Made by a program: the position numbers and the translations under genes. The notes under the pieces were generated by a model, which ran no database searches, had not been told where the DNA came from, and worked only from the letters and a program-made list of their open reading frames with translations. A stretch of DNA of 10,340 bases from a bacterium (GTDB lineage Bacteria > Vulcanimicrobiota > Vulcanimicrobiia > Vulcanimicrobiales > Vulcanimicrobiaceae). The stretch lies in NCBI GenBank assembly GCA_021807065.1, contig JAKAPO010000057.1, forward strand, positions 1 to 10,340, given 5' to 3'. Below are positions 1-6,886 of the stretch, in pieces. The first letter of the stretch is position 1, and every line of letters starts with the position of its first letter.

Positions 1-2
1 TC

Positions 3-443
3 TACTTCGCCGCCTTCGCGCTCATTAGCGTCGGTATGAATGCCGGCGTCGTCGGAAGTATCTCTCGCCGCACCGGTGACCGCTGGATGTCGAATCTCGG
101 CCTCTGGAGCCTTCTTGCGGGGTTTATCTTCTCGGCTTTCGTACGCGACATCGCCGAGCTCATCGTTCTGGCGCTCCTCTTTTCGTTTGGCTCCGCGCTC
201 GCGCAAAACGGGATCGCGGCGCTCATCAGCAACGCCGTTCGAGAGCGCGAGCAAGGAACGGCGCTCGCTACCGCGTCGTCGCTCGACTCGCTTTCCGGTA
301 TCGTCGCGCCGCTCGCGTCGACCGCGCTGTTGGGATCGGTGGGTCCCGCTTTTTCCGGTGTCTCCTCCGCTATCTTCGCGCTCGTCGCATTGGTCATGGG
401 CTTGAGCGCCGCCTACCGTCGCGCGCCGAGGACTCCCTCTTAG
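3..443 (+). CDS. MFS transporter, C-terminal part (5' end outside the window)
   Basis: The reading frame is open from the first complete codon at position 3 and ends at TAG 441-443, giving 146 visible residues. It is the tail of a polytopic membrane protein: hydrophobic segments include LGLWSLLAGFIFSAFV, a stretch around IVLALLFSFGSALAQNGI, and a last segment near VSSAIFALVALVMGLSA. The cytoplasmic loop REREQGTALATASSL followed by a helix with GIVAPLAS resembles the late transmembrane region of TetA/multidrug-type major facilitator superfamily (MFS) exporters, where an E/RG-A motif precedes a Gly/Pro-rich helix. Substrate cannot be told from this part. A short Arg-rich tail (AYRRAPRTPS) is cytoplasmic. 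The gene converges on the Ku operon. An internal ATG at 36 is in mid-domain and is not the true start. Family call fairly sure, substrate unknown. Confidence 0.8.
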   Translation, partial: YFAAFALISVGMNAGVVGSISRRTGDRWMSNLGLWSLLAGFIFSAFVRDIAELIVLALLFSFGSALAQNGIAALISNAVREREQGTALATASSLDSLSGIVAPLASTALLGSVGPAFSGVSSAIFALVALVMGLSAAYRRAPRTPS

Positions 444-503
444 ACCCGCGTGCTCCCTTTGGCAAGCAGATTCTGCGCGGAAGTCGAGAGCCCGCACGGT
501 CAA

Positions 504-527
504 AACGCCGCGTTCGACGACGGCGTT
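504..527 (-). terminator. Hairpin in the convergent gap, possible terminator of the ku operon
   Basis: Bases 504-510 (AACGCCG) pair perfectly with 521-527 (CGGCGTT). Inside them 511-513 (CGT) pair with 517-519 (ACG) around a three-base loop at 514-516, leaving only A520 bulged. This makes a 10-bp G+C-rich stem. Read on the minus strand, the 3' arm runs into TTTT (complement of 502-505) and then G, a short U-run typical of a weak intrinsic terminator, 96 nt after the ku stop. Read on the plus strand there is no U-run after the stem. It is the only strong hairpin I see in the 179-bp gap between the MFS and ku genes. Function is inferred. Confidence 0.5.
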
Positions 528-622
528 CCACTAACCACGTCCGCCGTCACGAGCGCCAGCAATAACGTAACTGCAAACGGCAGGATGCCACCGCCGCACC
601 CGGCCCCCGATTCGCTACCCCG

Positions 623-1441
623 CTATGCAGCGCCCCGTTTGCGCCGCGGCTTCATCTCCTTCTGTTCGCGCCGCGACTTGAGACTGCGCTCGAGCACGTC
701 CATGAGATTGACGACCTTGCCTCGCACCAGCGCGGCCTTCTTGACTTTCGGCAAGGTTCTGCCCGAAATGCGCGCATCGATCAGCGCAAGAAGTTCGTCG
801 CGGTACCGGTTAGGAAACTTCTGCGGTTCGAACTCCTCGACGCTCATCGAATCGACGAGCATCTTGGCCATCTTCAGCTCCGCCGCTGGAAGCTTCTCCC
901 CTCCTGGAAGATCGAGATCGGCGCGTTCGATGATCTCGTTTTGCCACCGCATAATGTCGAGCACCAAGGCGTTGCCCGAAGGCTTGAGCGCAGCGATGGA
1001 CTCTTTCGTACGAAGGACGATGCGGGCGACGGCAACTTTCCCGGCATCTTCCAGGGTTTCGCGAAGCAGCGCGTAGGCGTGGCGGCCCTGCTTCGTCGGC
1101 TCGAGATAATACGGCTGCTCGAAGAACATCGGATCGATCTTTTCCAACGCCACGAACTCGAGAATATCGATGGTGTGCGTGACTTCCGGATCGATGCGTT
1201 CGAAATCGGCGTCGGTCAGGACGACGTGCTCGCCTTTCTCGTACTCGTACCCCTTGACGATCTCGTCCCAGGGAACCGGCTTTCCGTCGACGGTGCAGAT
1301 CCGTTCGAAACGTATCCGCCCCTCGTCTTTTGCATGCAGCATGTGAAACGACAGCTCGTGGCTGCGTACCGCGGTGCTGAGTTTTACCGGGATCGTCACC
1401 AATCCGAAAGAGATCGAACCCGACCAAATCGCGCGTGCCAT
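623..1441 (-). CDS. ku: Ku protein (NHEJ DNA end-binding)
   Basis: A 272-residue protein of the usual bacterial Ku length. Bacterial Ku forms a homodimeric ring that threads onto DNA double-strand breaks and recruits LigD. Recognition rests on the characteristic N-terminus MARAIWSGSISFGLVTIPVK, followed by the beta-barrel core with typical stretches KGYEYEKGEHVVLTDAD, the EVTHTIDILEFV segment, PYYLEP, YALLRETLE and the MVDSM-like MLVDSM region. The C-terminus (KSRREQKEMKPRRKRGAA) is a basic tail; such tails in bacterial Ku contact DNA and assist LigD recruitment. The ATG at 1441 lies 10 nt after the stop of the LigD polymerase gene. A weak GAGAA-type ribosome site overlaps that stop, about 9 nt upstream. 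It is the last gene of the operon. Call very secure. Confidence 0.97.
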   Translation of the reverse strand: MARAIWSGSISFGLVTIPVKLSTAVRSHELSFHMLHAKDEGRIRFERICTVDGKPVPWDEIVKGYEYEKGEHVVLTDADFERIDPEVTHTIDILEFVALEKIDPMFFEQPYYLEPTKQGRHAYALLRETLEDAGKVAVARIVLRTKESIAALKPSGNALVLDIMRWQNEIIERADLDLPGGEKLPAAELKMAKMLVDSMSVEEFEPQKFPNRYRDELLALIDARISGRTLPKVKKAALVRGKVVNLMDVLERSLKSRREQKEMKPRRKRGAA

Positions 1442-1451
1442 AGTATGATTC

Positions 1452-2411
1452 TCATTTCCCCCAAAGTTTGCGAGCGCGTCCTACGACGGTTTGCAGCCTC
1501 GCCCGCTTCCAGCTGCTCCCGCTCCAGCGGTCTCCCTCCCTTTCCAAAGCCACCGGGACGCTACGTATGTTGTACTTGGTCACCGCTTCTGCAGGATCGG
1601 TCGCACGCGAGTGACCCAACGCCTGCACCTCGCTCCAATCCAGCGGCCAGGAGACCGGCGCTTTGTCGCGCGCGCGCACCGAGAACGGGGCAACGAGCGT
1701 CTTTCCGTGCCCGACCTGAACGTAATCCATGTAGACGGACGTTGGAGGGCGCTTTCGGATCATGCGCTCGAGCGTGACCATCTGGCCGCACTCCACAGCC
1801 ACGTGCCGCGCGACGACCTCGGCGAAGATCTTCGCCTGTTCGTAGGAATGCCCGGCGGCGAGCGGTACGACGACGTGCAAGCCATGCCCACCGGTCGTCT
1901 TCGCGAGCGGCGATAGGCCGACGTCCGCCAGGGCATCGCGCAGCGTCAACGCAACGGTCACCAGCGTCTTGGTCGTACACCTTTCGTTTGGATCGAGATC
2001 GAACAGCACGAAATCGGGTTCGTCGAGCGACCCGAGATGCGAGGTCCAAATGTGCAACACGACCGCAGCGAGGTTCGCCAGATAGACGAGGCTCGGCGTA
2101 TCGTCGCACACGACGTACGTTATTCTCGAGCGATGCCCTTCGGGACTCGTCAGCGTCGCGCGATGTACCCAGTCCGGCAAGCCTTTCGGAATGTTCTTTT
2201 CAAAGAACGAGCTCGCGTCGATGCCGTTGGGAAAACGTTCGAGCGTCAACGGCCGGCCTTTCAGATACGGAATGATCGCATCCGCAACGCGCTCGTAATA
2301 CCGAATCAGGTCGCCTTTCGTGTAGCCGTCGCGCGGCCACAGAATCTTCTCGAGATTCGATACCGAGAGCGAGCGCGTTCCGACCCGGACCTGCAGCCGC
2401 TTTTCCGCCAT
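1452..2411 (-). CDS. ligD: LigD polymerase domain protein (stand-alone archaeo-eukaryotic primase-like NHEJ polymerase)
   Basis: A 319-residue stand-alone polymerase module of LigD, of the archaeo-eukaryotic primase (AEP) superfamily. It fills gaps and adds nucleotides, often ribonucleotides, at breaks before ligation. The start is typical of the module (SVSNLEKILWPRDGYTKGDL, residues 16-35). Catalytic features: DLD at 138-140, giving the first two metal ligands; TTGGHGLH at 172-179, the nucleotide-binding motif usually written S/T-GG-x-GLH; and D229 in VYMDYVQ, the expected third acidic ligand. VAPFSVRAR (240-248) and PLDWSEV (256-262) close the domain. The ATG at 2411 shares one base with the TGA of the upstream PE-ligase gene (TGATG), pointing to translation by re-initiation; no clear Shine-Dalgarno sequence is visible. 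In Pseudomonas-type LigD the polymerase is fused after the ligase; here it is separate. Confidence 0.95.
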   Translation of the reverse strand: MAEKRLQVRVGTRSLSVSNLEKILWPRDGYTKGDLIRYYERVADAIIPYLKGRPLTLERFPNGIDASSFFEKNIPKGLPDWVHRATLTSPEGHRSRITYVVCDDTPSLVYLANLAAVVLHIWTSHLGSLDEPDFVLFDLDPNERCTTKTLVTVALTLRDALADVGLSPLAKTTGGHGLHVVVPLAAGHSYEQAKIFAEVVARHVAVECGQMVTLERMIRKRPPTSVYMDYVQVGHGKTLVAPFSVRARDKAPVSWPLDWSEVQALGHSRATDPAEAVTKYNIRSVPVALEREGDRWSGSSWKRARLQTVVGRARKLWGK

Positions 2412-4042
2412 CAGCGCGGAATCTCGCGCACGACTTCTTTCGCTTTCTTGTCGGTGCGAAGACCAAGGAACGCAGCCTGACGCACCAAGCCGTCGCGAGT
2501 CCATTCCGAGAAACGGACCTGTGCGACGAGCTTGGGTTCGACGTAGTGCGCGCCGCGCAAGACGTCTCCCTGGGCGAACGGCGATTTCTGCCTCGCAATC
2601 TTCCGGAGCGCGGCATGCAGTTCGCGCAGCAAGCTCTCCGAGAACCCGGTGCCCACGTTGCCGACGTACTCCAATTTCCGCTTGCCGTTCCTGCTCTCGT
2701 AGGCACCCAAGAGGAGCGAACCGAAGCCGACGCGCGTTCGCTGCGGATCGGTCCAGCCGCCGATTATCAGCTCCTGCTCCAGATGCGCCTTGATTTTGAG
2801 CCAATCACGGCTGCGCTTGGCCTCGTAGATCGAATTGCGCCGTTTGGCAATCACTCCCTCGAGGCCGCGCTTGCGGGCGAGATCGAAAAATTCTTTGCCT
2901 TTACCGACGATGTGTTTCGAGTAGAGCACGAGGTGCTCGTCGGCGATCAGTCCGTGCAGGATCTTCTTGCGCGCTTCGAGCGGTTCGGCACGCAGATCGC
3001 GTCCGTCTGCGTAGAGCAAGTCGAAGGCGACGTAGATAAGTGGCTTCTTCGTTTTCGCGGCCTCTTGCAACGCTTGAAAACTGGAACGGCCGTGCGAGTC
3101 GAGCGCGCAGATCTCGCCATCGACCTCGATCGGAACGCTCCTCCACGCACGTGCGAGACTGCTCATCTGCGGGAAGCGCCGCAGGAGATCGCCGCCGTTG
3201 CGCGAGCGCAGCGTCAGCTTTCCCTGCACATCGACCGTGCACAGCGCTCGATAGCCGTCCCACTTGATCTCGAAGAGCCACGCATCGTCATCGAACGGTT
3301 CCTTCGCGAGCGTGCAGAGCATGACGGATTTCATCTTCGGAACGCGCTCGTGCTTGGCAATCGTCCGCGCGGCAACATGCGCCTTGCGCACGCCTTTCCG
3401 GCGCGAATTCCACGTACGCGCTTTCGGGTCGTGCGCAATGTCTTCGACGGTCTTACCGCTCTTTACCGATTTGGCATGGCGAGTCAGATCCCAGGAGGTT
3501 TTTGCGTACTCGTCGCGATCTTTGAACAGCAGCCATGGTTCGCTCGTCTCGCCCTCTCGTGGTTTGATGCGAACGAGCGTAAACAGTCCTTTGAGTTTTT
3601 CGCCATGCATGACGAACTTGATCTTACCATCGGCAATTGCGTTGGACGCATCGGTCGTTTCTATCGGCTCGTAGGTTCCTGCGTCCCACACGATCACGCT
3701 GCCGGCGCCATACTCTCCCTCCGGGATCGTGCCTTCGAAGGTGCGGTATTCGAGCGGGTGATCCTCGACGTGCACCGCCAGACGACGATCCCCGGTGACC
3801 ATAGTCGGGCCTTTCGGAATCGCCCACGACGCGAGCGTACCGCCCGCCTCCAGACGAAAATCCCAATGCAGACGCGACGCTTTGTGCATCTGCACGACGA
3901 ATCTCAGCTTCCTCGCTCGCCCAGCGCGTCTGCCGGCCGGCTCAGGCGTCCGCTTGAAATCACGTTTCGCGCGATACGCCTCGAGTGACCCGTGCTTGCG
4001 CGGCACAACCTTTCGAGTATTTCCTTTACGTCGCGCTGCCAT
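2411..4042 (-). CDS. ligD: LigD PE-ligase: 3'-phosphoesterase plus ATP-dependent DNA ligase
   Basis: A 543-residue NHEJ ligase with two catalytic modules. Residues about 45-195 are the 3'-phosphoesterase (PE) domain, which heals 3' ends. H53, H59, D61, R63, H95 and Y99 match, at a constant offset of 11, the residues I recall as active-site positions of Pseudomonas LigD. Residues about 235-420 are the adenylation domain: nucleotidyl lysine K260 in EIKWDGYRA, RSRNG (279-283), IEVDGE (305-310), VAFDLLYADG (338-347), EGVIAKR (395-401) and DWLKIK (413-418). Residues about 421-535 are the OB-fold. The polymerase domain usually fused to LigD is absent and is supplied by the next gene (TGATG junction at 2409-2413). 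The ATG at 4042 gives a normal basic N-terminus (KHGSLEAYRAKRDF). No clear ribosome site precedes it; open frame further upstream lacks family similarity. Confidence 0.96.
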   Translation of the reverse strand: MAARRKGNTRKVVPRKHGSLEAYRAKRDFKRTPEPAGRRAGRARKLRFVVQMHKASRLHWDFRLEAGGTLASWAIPKGPTMVTGDRRLAVHVEDHPLEYRTFEGTIPEGEYGAGSVIVWDAGTYEPIETTDASNAIADGKIKFVMHGEKLKGLFTLVRIKPREGETSEPWLLFKDRDEYAKTSWDLTRHAKSVKSGKTVEDIAHDPKARTWNSRRKGVRKAHVAARTIAKHERVPKMKSVMLCTLAKEPFDDDAWLFEIKWDGYRALCTVDVQGKLTLRSRNGGDLLRRFPQMSSLARAWRSVPIEVDGEICALDSHGRSSFQALQEAAKTKKPLIYVAFDLLYADGRDLRAEPLEARKKILHGLIADEHLVLYSKHIVGKGKEFFDLARKRGLEGVIAKRRNSIYEAKRSRDWLKIKAHLEQELIIGGWTDPQRTRVGFGSLLLGAYESRNGKRKLEYVGNVGTGFSESLLRELHAALRKIARQKSPFAQGDVLRGAHYVEPKLVAQVRFSEWTRDGLVRQAAFLGLRTDKKAKEVVREIPR

Positions 4043-4126
4043 AATCGAGCGAGCGTTTTCTCGTGATGCAGAGAGCCTTCCCCCATCCTGAAGAGTGCAA
4101 ACCCGGACGGCATCGAAGATCGTGTG
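4043..4126. promoter_or_regulatory. Divergent promoter region between ligD and the DUF255 gene
   Basis: This 84-bp gap separates the ligD start (minus strand) from the DUF255 gene start (plus strand), so promoters for both must lie here or inside the neighbouring coding ends. I could not identify a convincing -35/-10 pair on either strand. GAAGA at 4115-4119 is a weak ribosome site, 7 nt before the plus-strand ATG. There is a small TCTC/GAGA inverted repeat near 4059-4074, too short to call an operator. The regulatory role is inferred from the layout only. Confidence 0.4.
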
Positions 4127-5653
4127 ATGTCGCAGTTCCGCTTCTCGCCTCGTCCTAATCAGGCTCACGAAATCCCGTGGAATGCGTGGGGACCAGAAGC
4201 CTTCGCGCAGGCGGAGCGCGAAGGCAAACCGATCCTCCTCTCTATATCCGCCGTCTGGTGCCATTGGTGTCACGTTATGGACGAAACGACCTATTCCGAT
4301 CCTGGCGTCATCGATGCGATCCGCCGGCAATTCGTCCCTATACGCGTCGACAACGACGAACGCCCCGATATCAACGCGCGCTACAACATGGGTGGCTGGC
4401 CGACGACTGCATTCCTTTCAGCCGACGGCACGACGCTCGCCGGCGCCACGTACGTGCCACCGGTGCAGATGCAGCACATACTCACGGAGATCGCCCAATG
4501 GTATCACGACAACGCAGCCCAGGTCGCGCAGCGCGGTGCCGAGATCCGCGAGCGGCGGCTCGCGCATCAGACGGCGACACGCGACGACATGAGGATCGAA
4601 GGCGTCCGAGACCTCGTCGAATCGATCGCACGAACGTACGACGAAGAGTACGCCGGATTCGGAGAGGCGCCGAAATTCCCACAGCCGGAACTGCTGGAGT
4701 TTCTGCTAAACGAATCCGAGGCTACCGGCGAGGCCCGGTTGCACGAGATGGTGGTGCGGACGCTACGGGCAATGGCAGGCGGCGGCATGTACGATCGCGT
4801 CGAGGGCGGATTCTTCCGATACTCGACGACGCGCGATTGGTCGGTGCCGCATTTCGAGAAGATGGCTGAGGATCATGCAGGCTTGATTCGCGTCATCTCG
4901 CTCGTGCTGCGACACTCTCCCCAGGAAGAACTTCGCGCAACGCTGCGCTCCGCCGTCGAGTACGTCACGACCGTATTACGCGACCCACAAACTAGCACGT
5001 TCGCCGGGAGTCAGGACGCCGACGAGGAGTACTACGCGTTGTCACTGGAAGAACGGCGCAGGCGACGCGCCCCGTGCGTCGATCGCACGCTCTACTCCGA
5101 TCGCAACGCCGCGCTCGCCGGAGCGTTCTGCCTCGCCGGAGCGGCGCTCGAAGACGACGCGGTCGTTGCAAACGGAGTCGAGACGCTCGACACCGTGCAC
5201 GAGCGCATGCTCGATGCAGACGGGTTGCTGGTCCACGTGCATCGCGAAGGGGACAGACCCGTCTGTGGGTTGATCGGCGACCAGGCGGCATACCTGCGCG
5301 CCTCGATCGAAGCGCACGATGTCACGAACGAAGACCGGTTTCTCGATAGGGCCGCGGCATTGGCCGACACCCTAGAGCGACGTCTCGGAGCGCCTGACGG
5401 CGGGTTCTACGATCGTGCGCCGGAGCAAGAGCACCTCGGCCGTCTCGCGTTGCAGGACAAGCCGATCGCGGAGAATGCAATCGTTGCCGAATCGCTCGTG
5501 CGCCTCTCGGAACTTCTCGACGAGGAGCGCTACCGCCAGCTCGCGGAGCGCACGCTCTCGATCTACGCCAAAACGTTCGTGCATGCCGGCGCGTTTGCCG
5601 CTCCCTACGCTCGCGCGCTGCGGCGCTTTCTCTCTTCAGTCGCTCACTGCTGA
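4127..5653 (+). CDS. DUF255 / YyaL / SPATA20-like thioredoxin-fold protein, compact form
   Basis: A 508-residue cytoplasmic protein with no signal peptide. The N-terminal DUF255 thioredoxin-like domain (about 1-125) carries the family hallmark WCHWCHVM with C45 and C48, then MGGWPTTAFLSADG (88-101) with the cis-Pro region. The second part resembles the (alpha/alpha)6-barrel of N-acylglucosamine 2-epimerase-like proteins: APKFPQPELL (181-190), GGGMYDRVEGGFFRYS (218-233), WSVPHFEKM (238-246) and SQDADEEYY (295-303). The biochemical role of the family is not established; a redox or sugar-linked function is often suggested. Most members are near 650-700 residues, so this copy is short, mainly because the stretch after the DADEE motif goes straight into the next helical repeat. 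The ATG at 4127 was chosen over the adjacent GTG at 4124; the two differ by one residue. It diverges from ligD and overlaps the convergent downstream gene by 10 bp. Confidence 0.88.
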   Translation: MSQFRFSPRPNQAHEIPWNAWGPEAFAQAEREGKPILLSISAVWCHWCHVMDETTYSDPGVIDAIRRQFVPIRVDNDERPDINARYNMGGWPTTAFLSADGTTLAGATYVPPVQMQHILTEIAQWYHDNAAQVAQRGAEIRERRLAHQTATRDDMRIEGVRDLVESIARTYDEEYAGFGEAPKFPQPELLEFLLNESEATGEARLHEMVVRTLRAMAGGGMYDRVEGGFFRYSTTRDWSVPHFEKMAEDHAGLIRVISLVLRHSPQEELRATLRSAVEYVTTVLRDPQTSTFAGSQDADEEYYALSLEERRRRRAPCVDRTLYSDRNAALAGAFCLAGAALEDDAVVANGVETLDTVHERMLDADGLLVHVHREGDRPVCGLIGDQAAYLRASIEAHDVTNEDRFLDRAAALADTLERRLGAPDGGFYDRAPEQEHLGRLALQDKPIAENAIVAESLVRLSELLDEERYRQLAERTLSIYAKTFVHAGAFAAPYARALRRFLSSVAHC

Positions 5654-6870
5654 CGCACGAACGTATTCCAGTACCAGCAGCCCCAGAAGCCGACGAGCAT
5701 GGAGTAGGCGATGAGGGCCATTCCCCAGCGCGGCAATCGTTCGCGGGCTGCAAGCATTACGAGCGCGATCAGGAACGGTTCGAAGTCGAGCGCGTGACGC
5801 ATGCCGAACTGCGCGAAGCCGTTGACGTAATAGAGAAAGTTCGGCCCGGCGGTGAGAAAAGCCGCAATCCAAAGCGGCCACACCAAACTCATCGGGCGTT
5901 TGGCGAGAAATGCGAGCACGAGCGCCGGGCTCGTAAACGTCAACGCAACACCGCTATACGTCGGTACGAGCCAGGGATAGACGCCGATCCAGACGGGCGT
6001 CTGCACGAAGAACGAATAGAGTTGCGATGGCAGGTAGGCGAGGCGGAACGGCGAGCCGGTCGGCATGCCGACCTGGTCCTGGTGATACCACATCGTATAG
6101 CCGACGTCGCTCCACGTTCCCCACCGCGCCTCGTTGTAGAGAACCCAGAGGACGGCAATGGGGACGAGCATTGCAATGAAATCAATTGCCGCACGCCGCG
6201 CAATGCTGAGATGTGCCTCCCTCGGCGTCGATCCTGTCGCGAGCACGCCGCGCGGCGGTGCAGTCGAACGGCTCGGGATGACGAGAATGTCGCCGCGCAT
6301 CAGCATGTAGAGATAGACCGGCAATGCCAAGACCATTGAGAAACGGGATTCGAACGCGCAGGCAGCCCAGAGCGCCACGAGCCATCCGCGGCGTTTGCCA
6401 ACGAGCTCAACGAGTGCGAGCATCGTAAATGCAACGGCCGACACGTGCGCGACGAACCACACGTCACCGAGCATCGCGCACCAAAGCAGATCGGTTCCGG
6501 CGAGAAGAAAGCCGCAGATCCAAACATTTGCCTCCGGGCTTACACCGAATCGTTCTCCGAGCTCCCACGCCGCTCCGATAGCAACTCCCGCGAGCGCGAC
6601 CGCAAGCAGCGTCTGATTTGCTCCCCCGAAGATCGCGACGAACGGCAGCAGCAGAACCGCCGGAAGCGGCGCTTCGATAACGTAATAATGACCGTGATAG
6701 AGCAGCGCGTCGATGTAGCGTCCAGGCCACGTAATCCACGTGTGCCCCGCGAGCAACGCCTGCGCGAGCAAGACGTAGTTGTCATACGGCGTAGCACGAA
6801 ACCGTGAAACGAGCAGCGTCACGCCGAAAGCCGCGATTCCGGCGACGACGCTTCGGGGAACGCGCTGCAT
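5644..6870 (-). CDS. Multi-spanning membrane protein, GT-C glycosyltransferase-like
   Basis: A 408-residue integral membrane protein with about ten hydrophobic segments. After the first helix (residues about 8-21) a luminal loop begins ATPYDNYVLLAQALL (26-40), where D30 sits where GT-C glycosyltransferases carry their catalytic acidic residue. The following HGHYYVIEAPLPAVLLLPF (59-77) is a pattern I associate with uncharacterised GT-C-like proteins. Later motifs YNEARWGTWSDVGYT (245-259) and GMRHALDFEPFL (356-367) fit the same group. The probable role is sugar transfer from a polyprenyl-phosphate donor outside the membrane; this is inferred. The ATG at 6870 lies 16 nt after the upstream stop and starts just before the first helix; no good ribosome site is visible. 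Residues about 196-219 form a Pro/Arg-rich soluble loop that looks repeat-derived. The last gene of the alaS cluster. Confidence 0.72.
   Translation of the reverse strand: MQRVPRSVVAGIAAFGVTLLVSRFRATPYDNYVLLAQALLAGHTWITWPGRYIDALLYHGHYYVIEAPLPAVLLLPFVAIFGGANQTLLAVALAGVAIGAAWELGERFGVSPEANVWICGFLLAGTDLLWCAMLGDVWFVAHVSAVAFTMLALVELVGKRRGWLVALWAACAFESRFSMVLALPVYLYMLMRGDILVIPSRSTAPPRGVLATGSTPREAHLSIARRAAIDFIAMLVPIAVLWVLYNEARWGTWSDVGYTMWYHQDQVGMPTGSPFRLAYLPSQLYSFFVQTPVWIGVYPWLVPTYSGVALTFTSPALVLAFLAKRPMSLVWPLWIAAFLTAGPNFLYYVNGFAQFGMRHALDFEPFLIALVMLAARERLPRWGMALIAYSMLVGFWGCWYWNTFVRQQ
6213..6285. repeat. Possible degenerate dispersed palindromic repeat inside a membrane-protein gene
   Basis: On the minus strand the segment opens with GTCATCCCGAGCC (complement of 6271-6283) and closes with GCCGAGGGAGGCAC (complement of 6214-6227). 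This resembles, with changes, the widespread bacterial repeat that I recall as opening GTCATCCTGAGC and closing near TCGAAGGA. In the middle, 6246-6251 pairs perfectly with 6252-6257, and with one bulged base at 6258 the stem extends to 6243-6261. It encodes residues about 196-219 of the GT-C-like protein, a soluble Pro/Arg-rich loop between membrane helices. The match is partial, and the same DNA could be ordinary coding sequence. Confidence 0.35.
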
Positions 6871-6886
6871 GAGGGCGGTAGGAAAC

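Noticed and set aside
450..1076. Plus-strand open frame after the MFS gene running into ku
   Set aside because: Its second half is antisense to ku and the product is a low-complexity Ser/Arg-rich sequence without similarity to known families.
2405..2460. Programmed -1 frameshift that would fuse PE-ligase and polymerase into one LigD
   Set aside because: The polymerase frame is open for almost 400 nt upstream of its ATG and a -1 shift would fuse the proteins, but the AAG AAA GCG AAA GAA region before the stop has no canonical X XXY YYZ slippery heptamer. TGATG re-initiation explains the layout better.
2546..3988. Long open frame on the plus strand antisense to ligD (480 codons)
   Set aside because: It lies wholly opposite the well-supported PE-ligase gene. 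Its product is rich in Arg and has no recognisable domain, as expected for a shadow frame in G+C-rich DNA.
4043..4330. Longer N-terminus for the PE-ligase, beginning at 4330
   Set aside because: It would overlap the start of the DUF255 gene by more than 200 bp. The added residues do not resemble LigD, and the ATG at 4042 gives the normal family N-terminus.
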